Source: Peptococcaceae bacterium
GTDB taxonomy: Bacteria > Bacillota > Desulfotomaculia > Desulfotomaculales > UBA12532
Direction: 5' to 3'
Length of the DNA stretch: 6,186 nt
NCBI GenBank assembly: GCA_003445475.1
Contig: DMDP01000236.1
Location: 1-6,186 of the forward strand
Shown piece by piece: positions 1-6,186 of the stretch. Positions within the stretch are counted from its first letter, which is position 1; every line of letters starts with the position of its first letter. The position numbers were made by a program, and so were the translations under genes. The notes beneath the pieces are model-generated. The model was not told the origin of the DNA. It did not search any database and was given only the letters and a program-made list of their open reading frames with translations.

Positions 1-1720
<1,720 letters not shown>

Positions 1721-1764
1721 AAAAATAATAAGCCCCCGTACCTATGTAAGTATACCGGGGGGCT
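1721..1764 (-). terminator. Hairpin with T-rich tail directly before queA (terminator or attenuator)
   Basis: On the minus strand AGCCCCC (1764-1758) pairs perfectly with GGGGGCT (1737-1731). Three further pairs (1755-1753 with 1740-1738) can form inside after a two-base bulge, leaving a loop of about 12 bases. The tail TATTATTTTT (1730-1721) follows and ends at the queA ATG. This has the form of an intrinsic terminator 28 bases past the spoIID-like stop codon. The 3' arm also holds the only purine run near the queA start, so the same fold could block ribosome binding. A weak -10-like TATATT lies just upstream (1781-1776), but I see no convincing -35. Whether it ends the upstream unit fully, partly or conditionally cannot be decided from sequence. 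Confidence 0.6.
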
Positions 1765-1792
1765 GACAGCATGGCAATATAATCTCAGACGG

Positions 1793-3220
1793 CTAGGTAT
1801 AGGCCGGGGCCAGCACCGTACCGGTATAGTAGTACTGCAGTATCTGGTCGTACGTATGTCCCTGCTCGGCCATGCCCCGCGCACCGTACTGGGACATGCC
1901 GACGCCGTGGCCGTTCCCGCTGCCGGTGAAGGTTACTCTGGTAGGTACGCCCACGGCGTCCACTTCTTTAGCCAGTTGGAACGGAGCACTTTTCAAGCCG
2001 AAGGCCCTGCGGACATTGTCAGCGTTAAAAATGTCGTAGTATCGCTCCGTTCCGTCGGGTAACCGGCCTTCGACGCGTACCTTCTTAATGCGTGCTCCGG
2101 TAGCTGTTCTCTCCAGCTCAACGATGTCGGTCACCGTCTGAAACTGCCAGCCAGCACCTTGTTTAAAAAGCCAATTATTAATTAAATCAGTTAGTTGACT
2201 TATGTCATAACTAACCTTCCAGTTATAATAGTTGTCATTAACGTCATAGGGGTCCTGTTTCCCTTTGATCCCCGGAACAGGCTTCAACCACACGTCCTCC
2301 GCGTTTTCAATATACCCCCCGCTGGATGAATGGTAAAACGCAGCAACCGGCTCACCCGGCAAGCCGCCACGAGAGGGCGTTCCGGGCGCGGCATAAACGA
2401 GAGTTTGCCCCCTTGTTTCTTCTACGGCCCGCGTGGTAGCCGGGTTTTCGCCGTCATAGCCGAGGTACATCTGACTGGCCTCCGTGGGGTAGACGTGAAA
2501 AGCTTTATCAGCCCCGTCCCATATCTGGCGCAGGGCATAACTTCGGGCAGCTACCGCCTGGGCTTTCAAGACTTCATAAGGCCACTGTGCCGGGACCTCA
2601 CCGGGGACAACGCTGAGCAGGTACTGTTCGAGCGGCAATTCGTTGATCACGAGCAGCCCCTGATCACTCGCCCGAATCTCCAGATTCCCCCTGTAGCGCC
2701 GCCACTGGCCGTTGGCCAGTTGGATACCGATGAGGTTAAGCTGGCCGGATTTCAAGGCCATCTTCCGGCCTCCGGGGCTGAGAACCTGGTAGGCAGAAGG
2801 ATCGCGGCCCAGGGTCGCCATGTTATTGCCTGCCCCGAGAACGATAAGGCCCTCCGTTCCGGACTTCTCGACGACCCGGCCCCCCGGGCCGGCCACGGCA
2901 AGCCGGACACTCACCTGCTCCACCCTGAGCGGCCCGGTAAAGGAGCCGATGGGGGTACCGCCGCGCACCACCTGCAGGAGGGTACCGTGCGCCCGCACCT
3001 CCCACTGCTCGCCGGAGGCGGGCACGCCAACCGTTCCGCCCGTGGCGGTATTACTTATGGTGTACTCGCCGGTTACCTTAAATGCGACCGCAGACGTCCC
3101 CTGCAACAAGGCCACCCTGATGTCGGGCTCGCGCATCGCCGCTCCCGCCGTTGTACAGGAACTTAAAAAGGCAAGCAACACTACTAGCATGATAGCTAGA
3201 TCGAATAGCCGGCGTGCCAA
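1793..3220 (-). CDS. SpoIID/LytB-domain protein, probable lipoprotein
   Basis: A 475-residue exported protein with a SpoIID/LytB domain. SpoIID proteins are lytic transglycosylases that cut peptidoglycan strands lacking stem peptides during engulfment in sporulation; relatives act elsewhere at the cell wall. The start is TTG at 3220, placed seven bases after AAAGGAGG; the frame stays open up to 3337 but that extension overlaps the AOR gene. The N-terminus has two arginines, a hydrophobic stretch (8-19) and LSSC, a lipobox-like sequence with Cys22, so membrane anchoring is likely; ordinary signal peptidase cleavage after AGAA is the alternative. The domain core starts near NELPLEQYL (193-201). 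VVPGEVPAQWP follows, with Glu208 matching the catalytic glutamate of SpoIID, then AQAVAARSYAL, YHSSSGGY (296-303) and the C-terminal GNGHGVGMSQYGARGMA. HSSSGG lacks the cysteines reported for the zinc-binding C. difficile enzyme. True SpoIID is normally in another locus, so this is best called a paralogue. Confidence 0.9.
   Translation of the reverse strand: MARRLFDLAIMLVVLLAFLSSCTTAGAAMREPDIRVALLQGTSAVAFKVTGEYTISNTATGGTVGVPASGEQWEVRAHGTLLQVVRGGTPIGSFTGPLRVEQVSVRLAVAGPGGRVVEKSGTEGLIVLGAGNNMATLGRDPSAYQVLSPGGRKMALKSGQLNLIGIQLANGQWRRYRGNLEIRASDQGLLVINELPLEQYLLSVVPGEVPAQWPYEVLKAQAVAARSYALRQIWDGADKAFHVYPTEASQMYLGYDGENPATTRAVEETRGQTLVYAAPGTPSRGGLPGEPVAAFYHSSSGGYIENAEDVWLKPVPGIKGKQDPYDVNDNYYNWKVSYDISQLTDLINNWLFKQGAGWQFQTVTDIVELERTATGARIKKVRVEGRLPDGTERYYDIFNADNVRRAFGLKSAPFQLAKEVDAVGVPTRVTFTGSGNGHGVGMSQYGARGMAEQGHTYDQILQYYYTGTVLAPAYT
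2190..2215 (-). repeat. Imperfect inverted repeat inside the SpoIID-like gene
   Basis: GTTAGTT (2190-2196) and AACTAAC (2209-2215) are exact inverted repeats, extended by GAC (2197-2199) pairing with GTC (2204-2206). This gives ten base pairs with a two-base bulge and a four-base loop. It lies within an AT-rich stretch of coding sequence, 25 G/C in 90 bases by hand count over 2161-2250. It has no T-tract and lies within an intact reading frame, so I do not call it a terminator. Its function, if any, is unknown. Confidence 0.5.
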
Positions 3221-3227
3221 AACACTT

Positions 3228-3235
3228 CCTCCTTT
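3228..3235 (-). promoter_or_regulatory. Ribosome binding site deciding the TTG start of the SpoIID-like gene
   Basis: AAAGGAGG on the minus strand is a near-perfect Shine-Dalgarno sequence, seven bases before TTG at 3220. No ATG or GTG codon in frame lies at suitable spacing, and the first following in-frame ATG (Met11) falls inside the hydrophobic segment. This fixes the TTG start against the longer open frame beginning at 3337. Confidence 0.85.
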
Positions 3236-3303
3236 GCTGGTTTTACCCAAGTTTCGACGCGCCGCCCCCTTTTCCTTCCAACTCCGCCAAAGGCAATTTC
3301 TAG

Positions 3304-5052
3304 CTATGCGCGAACCAGGTCGTCCAGGGCACGGCAATAGTGATCCAGGAGGTTGTCGAGGATATCTTTGCGAAGCTTTTTGCCCATTGCGGGCGTTTGG
3401 AAGAATCGCGAGGAAAAGCGTATCTTCCGGTAATCAAACCCCATGGCTTGCTTAAGCTGCACTTTCAGCCTCAAAATCTCCCGGCCCAGCTTGTGCAAGC
3501 CGTCCACGTCCCAGTCCAGGCCGATGGACCGCAGTGCCCGGACGGTGGTGGCTTCGTCGTAAACCGCGCGCGCAAAAAGGCAAACGCACAGGCTGTTAAG
3601 GACGTTGCGCCAGCATTCTTCGGTGAGCAGGTGCTCAACCAGCTTTTCAGGGACAACCTGCCCCTTGAACCGCTGGTCGAAACCGTATCCGTCGTTGCAC
3701 AGGTGCGAGTGGCGGGCGCCGACGGCATGGCCGAGAAGGAAACCGTACCCCGTGTGGTATCCGGCCATTTCGTGTCCGCCGAGGAGCAAGGCAAAATCCT
3801 CGCCCCCGTAACGCCGGACCGCTGCGGCCAAGCCCCGGGCCAAGGTTTGGTAGAGGTCATTGGGCTGGATCACCAGATTATCGATGGCCGCCAGGTACCC
3901 TTCAGCGTGACCGAAAGCGAGGGTGACTCCCAGTTCGTTTGGTGGCAGCAGGGCTTTCTCGCAAGCTTCCGTAGCCCAGGCGAGCAAAACGCCCGTGGTG
4001 ATGGCGTCCAGCCCCAGCAGTTCGACTTTTTCGATCAATCGCAGGACATCGTCTGTGTTACCGATCCCGAGAAGGGAACCGAGGGCGTATATAAGCTCGT
4101 AGTCGTAGGCCAGAGTGACCGACTCGTACTCGTGATCCGGTGCGAATTGCCGGCGCAGCAAGGCAACATGGATGCAGCCAACCGGGCACCCGGTACAGGC
4201 CAGCTTTCGCATCAACCTCTGCTCGGCAAAGGTTTCCCCGCTTATGGCCTCCGCATTCTCGAAACTGCTGGCCTGCAGGTTCCTGGTTGGGAGGGCCCCC
4301 ACACCGTTCAGGATGCTCACGTTGGCCGGCGTGCCCAGACCGTGGTACTTGCGCATTATCTCCGTATGGACCACGCGCCTGTAAATGTCTTCGTACACCT
4401 CGCGGTAGGCCCTGAGGTTCTTGATCGGGTAGCTCAGCTCACCGTGCACGACAAGGGCTTTAAGGTTCTTGCTGCCGAAGAGCGCACCCAAACCCAGCCG
4501 GCCGAAGTGGCGGAAAGTATCTACATTAACGCCTGCAAACGCCACGCACCGCTCACCGGCGGGGCCGATGCGGATGATACTGCGGTGGCCTCGCCCCGGT
4601 TCCCACTCGCGCAACAGCCGGCCCGTATCGTCCACCGAAAGCCCCCAAAGTCCGCGTCCGTCTTCAAACCGGACACCCGCCGGCGAAAGGACCAGATAAA
4701 CAGGCCGTGCAGCCCGCCCGGTAATAACAACTGCGTCGTACCCCGAAAACCGCAAGGCGAAAGCAAGGCGCATGCCGGCATAGCTCTCGCCCCATTCGCC
4801 CGTCAGGGGAGAGCGGAACACAGCGGCCGTTTTTGTGGCCAACGGGAAAATAGTTGTGAGGGGGCCGATGGACAGCACGATGGGCTGGCGCGGGTCCAGC
4901 GGCGGTGATTCCGGATCCAGGCTCTCGGCCAACAATCTCGTGCCCGTACCCACGCCCCCAAGAGAATCCACAAGATCGTGCCGTTCCTCAACGGTAAAAC
5001 TTTGCGCCGTCAGGTCTACCTTCAGGATACGGACGACCTGCCCGTCCAGCAC
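3304..5052 (-). CDS. Aldehyde:ferredoxin oxidoreductase family tungsto/molybdoenzyme, catalytic subunit
   Basis: A 582-residue protein of the AOR family, close to the roughly 605 residues of Pyrococcus furiosus AOR. Members oxidise aldehydes to carboxylates (or the reverse) at a bis-pyranopterin W or Mo centre and pass electrons to ferredoxin. Family features: RILKVDLTAQSF (8-19), IGPLTTIFP (62-70), FRSPLTGEWGE (79-89), IGPAGER (162-168), GRLGLGALFGSKNLKAL (184-200), the cluster motif CTGCPVGC (Cys286, 289, 293), YELIYALGSLLGI (318-330, with Glu319 aligning to active-site Glu313) and GLDAITTG (347-354). The fourth cluster ligand is probably Cys491 in SLCVCLF. The VGARHSHLCN segment (444-453) probably holds the active-site histidine. 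Several textbook pterin-contact residues differ. The GTG start is six bases past the ferredoxin stop, with GGAGGGG inside that gene's end. That ferredoxin is the likely small subunit, as in WorL-WorS or WOR5-type pairs. The substrate and the metal are not predictable. Confidence 0.92.
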   Translation of the reverse strand: MLDGQVVRILKVDLTAQSFTVEERHDLVDSLGGVGTGTRLLAESLDPESPPLDPRQPIVLSIGPLTTIFPLATKTAAVFRSPLTGEWGESYAGMRLAFALRFSGYDAVVITGRAARPVYLVLSPAGVRFEDGRGLWGLSVDDTGRLLREWEPGRGHRSIIRIGPAGERCVAFAGVNVDTFRHFGRLGLGALFGSKNLKALVVHGELSYPIKNLRAYREVYEDIYRRVVHTEIMRKYHGLGTPANVSILNGVGALPTRNLQASSFENAEAISGETFAEQRLMRKLACTGCPVGCIHVALLRRQFAPDHEYESVTLAYDYELIYALGSLLGIGNTDDVLRLIEKVELLGLDAITTGVLLAWATEACEKALLPPNELGVTLAFGHAEGYLAAIDNLVIQPNDLYQTLARGLAAAVRRYGGEDFALLLGGHEMAGYHTGYGFLLGHAVGARHSHLCNDGYGFDQRFKGQVVPEKLVEHLLTEECWRNVLNSLCVCLFARAVYDEATTVRALRSIGLDWDVDGLHKLGREILRLKVQLKQAMGFDYRKIRFSSRFFQTPAMGKKLRKDILDNLLDHYCRALDDLVRA

Positions 5053-5058
5053 CGTTAC

Positions 5059-5475
5059 CTACCCCTCCACCATCGCAAGCACCTCATGGGGACAGAAGCG
5101 AGCGCAGGTGCCGCATTGGATGCAAACAATCGGCCTGGCTTCTTCTTCGTCAAAGGCAATAACCCGCACAATGCAGGCCTTGACACACTCCCGGCAACCG
5201 TTGCACTTAGCCGGGAGATAAACAACGCCGCCCCCTTTCCTGGGCAGCAAGGCGCCGGTTGGACAGGCCGCTGCACAGGGAGCATCCTCGCAACCGCGGC
5301 AGATGTCCGCCTGCAGCCGTGACTGCAGACCGCCACGGCTGCGGATCTGTACCGCGCTTTTACGGAGCGAGAAACTCTTGTAGACTGTGCGGGCGCAAGC
5401 AAGCATACAAGAGTAACAGGATATGCACCGGTTAATGTTTAATACTTTCAGCACACGCCCCACGCTTGTCACCAC
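5059..5475 (-). CDS. Four-[4Fe-4S] polyferredoxin, likely AOR electron-transfer subunit
   Basis: A 138-residue iron-sulfur protein whose 16 cysteines all fall in four cluster motifs: Cys17-20-23-27 (CISCYSCMLAC), Cys59-62-67-71 (CRGCEDAPCAAACP), Cys91-94-97-101 (CNGCRECVKAC) and Cys118-121-124-128 (CIQCGTCARFCP). The second motif's longer Cx4C spacing is typical of HycB/CooF/YdhY-type electron-transfer subunits rather than free two-cluster ferredoxins. No signal peptide or membrane segment is present, so it should be cytoplasmic. It starts three bases after the CBS gene stop and ends six bases before the AOR start. By analogy with WorS and with the small subunit of P. furiosus WOR5, it probably carries electrons from the W/Mo site to a soluble carrier. 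The start is uncertain: tandem GTG codons at 5475 and 5472 have no strong Shine-Dalgarno, and a GTG at 5454 would lose only seven residues. Confidence 0.9.
   Translation of the reverse strand: MVTSVGRVLKVLNINRCISCYSCMLACARTVYKSFSLRKSAVQIRSRGGLQSRLQADICRGCEDAPCAAACPTGALLPRKGGGVVYLPAKCNGCRECVKACIVRVIAFDEEEARPIVCIQCGTCARFCPHEVLAMVEG
5062..5068 (-). promoter_or_regulatory. Ribosome binding site for the AOR gene, inside the ferredoxin gene
   Basis: GGAGGGG overlaps the last codons of the ferredoxin gene and lies nine bases before the AOR GTG at 5052. Placing the signal inside the upstream gene implies translational coupling and supports fixed subunit stoichiometry. Confidence 0.75.
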
Positions 5476-5478
5476 GCG

Positions 5479-6000
5479 TTACGCCGTCACCGCGCCGGTA
5501 ATCTCCATAAACACCTCGTTCAGACGCACCATGCCCACCACCCGGTCGCCTTCGGTTACGGGTAAGCGCCCGATATTGTGCTTTACCATCAGGAAGGCGG
5601 CGTGAAGCAAGGGCGCATCGGCTTCTACCGTAATTAGCTTCACCTGGCGCATTACGTCCTTTACCGTTTTCCTGGTGCGTTCCCGGGCCTGTTGCTCGTC
5701 GAAGAACTTATCCCATCCAAACTCAGGTTTTGAGGCCGCCCATTGAATGGTCTCGGCCAGTTTCTGCGGGTCGGCAAATCCCGGTTCGATAGCCCGGATA
5801 AGGTCGCGGAGGGTAAGGATGCCGCGCGGCTGCTGTTCCTTGTCCAGTACAAGCAGACAACGGATGTAGGTGTCCCCTTTGGCACGCGTAAGCGCGCGCC
5901 GCATTACTTCAATAGCATCCTTGAGCGTGGCATCCTCCCCAACGGTAGCGTAGTCGGCCAGCGGGATCATAACATCGCGGACTTTCTTGTGATGGACCAC
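5479..6000 (-). CDS. Two-CBS-domain protein
   Basis: A 173-residue soluble protein made almost entirely of a pair of CBS domains, which commonly bind adenine nucleotides or S-adenosylmethionine and act as regulatory modules. CBS1 spans about residues 6-71 (VRDVMIPLADYATVGEDATL, then RCLLVLDKEQQPRGILTLRD). CBS2 spans about 111-167 (VKDVMRQVKLITVEADAPLL, then IGRLPVTEGDRVVGMVRLNEVF). A linker of about 40 residues (72-110), with a WDKFF aromatic patch and a charged ARERTRK stretch, separates them and is longer than in many stand-alone pairs. No catalytic, DNA-binding or membrane domain is attached. The GTG start at 6000 follows a strong AAAGGGAGGGG with a five-base spacer. It is followed after three bases by the ferredoxin gene, so it is probably co-expressed with the AOR pair. 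A role in sensing energy charge for that enzyme is inference; the ligand and partner are unknown. Confidence 0.9.
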   Translation of the reverse strand: MVHHKKVRDVMIPLADYATVGEDATLKDAIEVMRRALTRAKGDTYIRCLLVLDKEQQPRGILTLRDLIRAIEPGFADPQKLAETIQWAASKPEFGWDKFFDEQQARERTRKTVKDVMRQVKLITVEADAPLLHAAFLMVKHNIGRLPVTEGDRVVGMVRLNEVFMEITGAVTA

Positions 6001-6005
6001 GGTAA

Positions 6006-6016
6006 CCCCTCCCTTT
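6006..6016 (-). promoter_or_regulatory. Ribosome binding site of the CBS gene
   Basis: AAAGGGAGGGG lies five bases before the GTG at 6000 and fixes that start. It is the strongest translation signal of the three-gene cassette. The rest of the 50-base gap (6001-6050) shows no convincing -35/-10 pair or terminator, so read-through from the DUF2905 gene is the simplest reading. Confidence 0.75.
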
Positions 6017-6050
6017 ACCGTTCAAGACTTAAAGTGTGACGCCCCGGCAA

Positions 6051-6186
6051 CTACCTCCGGAATAGAACATTGAGAAGCAAGGTCAAAACTATACTGAGGA
6101 TAATGGATGTAACCAGGGGGAAATAAAACGTAAAGTTGCCTTTACGAATAACAATGTCACCGGGTAGCCGGCCGATACCGGGGAAC
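6051..6186 (-). CDS. DUF2905 family small membrane protein, 3' part
   Basis: The last 44 codons of a gene that enters from the right edge of the window, read in the frame starting at base 6185 and ending with TAG at 6053-6051. The visible part begins GRLPGDIVIRKGNFTFYFPL, the recognisable core of DUF2905 proteins. One hydrophobic transmembrane segment follows (about VTSIILSIVLTLLLNVLF), with a short basic RR tail. Family members are about 65-75 residues, so roughly the first 20-30 residues, including the start, are missing. The function is unknown. In many Firmicutes this gene sits directly after ruvB, close to a spoIID-like gene, queA and tgt, which fits the genes seen here and predicts ruvB just beyond the right edge. 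Confidence 0.88.
   Translation of the reverse strand, partial: FPGIGRLPGDIVIRKGNFTFYFPLVTSIILSIVLTLLLNVLFRR

Noticed and set aside
1721..1792. preQ1 riboswitch before queA
   Set aside because: The 72-base gap is explained by one hairpin plus T-tail. I see no second conserved loop or A-rich pseudoknot strand typical of preQ1-I, and the expected regulated genes (queuosine precursor synthesis or transport) are not here.
2195..2229. TTGACT and TATAAT on the plus strand as a promoter
   Set aside because: The spacer is 23 bases, far from the usual 16-18, and it would drive only antisense sequence. It is a by-product of the AT-rich patch.
2330..3166. 278-codon plus-strand open frame
   Set aside because: It is antisense to the SpoIID-like gene, with low-complexity Arg/Pro/Gly-rich composition and no motif.
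3221..3337. Upstream extension of the SpoIID-like gene to an ATG at 3337
   Set aside because: It would overlap the AOR gene end, has no Shine-Dalgarno and puts 39 charged residues before the signal peptide. The TTG at 3220 has a perfect ribosome binding site.
3340..4908. 522-codon open frame on the plus strand
   Set aside because: It lies entirely antisense to the AOR gene, its translation has no recognisable domain, and it is the expected shadow of a GC-rich coding frame.
3221..6050. Mobile-element boundaries around the CBS-ferredoxin-AOR cassette
   Set aside because: I found no terminal inverted repeats, target-site duplication, transposase or integrase remnant, or tRNA attachment site at either edge. 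If acquired, it came by homologous exchange or long ago.

Overview
The window is a compact, roughly 55-60% GC stretch in which every supported gene lies on the minus strand, so transcription runs from high to low coordinates. The gene set points to an anaerobic, probably spore-forming Firmicute of the Clostridia / Peptococcia type (Desulfotomaculum-Moorella-like). This rests on a SpoIID/LytB protein beside queA-tgt, a DUF2905 membrane protein, an aldehyde:ferredoxin oxidoreductase (AOR) family tungsto/molybdoenzyme with a four-cluster ferredoxin, purine-rich Shine-Dalgarno sequences and frequent GTG/TTG starts. Genus or species cannot be fixed from the sequence.

Layout in transcription order: (1) the C-terminal end of a DUF2905 membrane protein (6186-6051, 5' end outside the window); (2) a two-CBS-domain protein (6000-5479); (3) a 16-cysteine, four-[4Fe-4S] ferredoxin (5475-5059); (4) a full-length AOR-family catalytic subunit (5052-3304); (5) a SpoIID/LytB-domain protein with a lipoprotein-like signal (3220-1793); (6) a GC-rich hairpin with a T-rich tail abutting the next start codon (1764-1721); (7) queA (1720-698); (8) the first 228 codons of tgt (684-1, C-terminus outside the window). 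No intergenic gap exceeds 85 bases. No RNA gene, CRISPR array, insertion sequence or attachment site is visible.

Two functional blocks are interleaved. DUF2905, spoIID-like, queA and tgt form a familiar Firmicutes neighbourhood, usually found between ruvCAB and yajC/secDF. QueA and Tgt carry out consecutive steps of queuosine tRNA modification: Tgt inserts preQ1 at position 34 and QueA adds the epoxycyclopentanediol ring from S-adenosylmethionine. Sitting inside this block is a tightly packed three-gene cassette, CBS protein - polyferredoxin - AOR (gaps of 3 and 6 bases, all GTG starts), which looks like an aldehyde/carboxylate redox module with a possible adenine-nucleotide-sensing partner.

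The points most worth a second look are this cassette, the departures of its AOR from textbook pterin-site residues, the hairpin that may terminate transcription or hide the queA ribosome-binding site, and a 28% GC patch with a hairpin inside the SpoIID gene.
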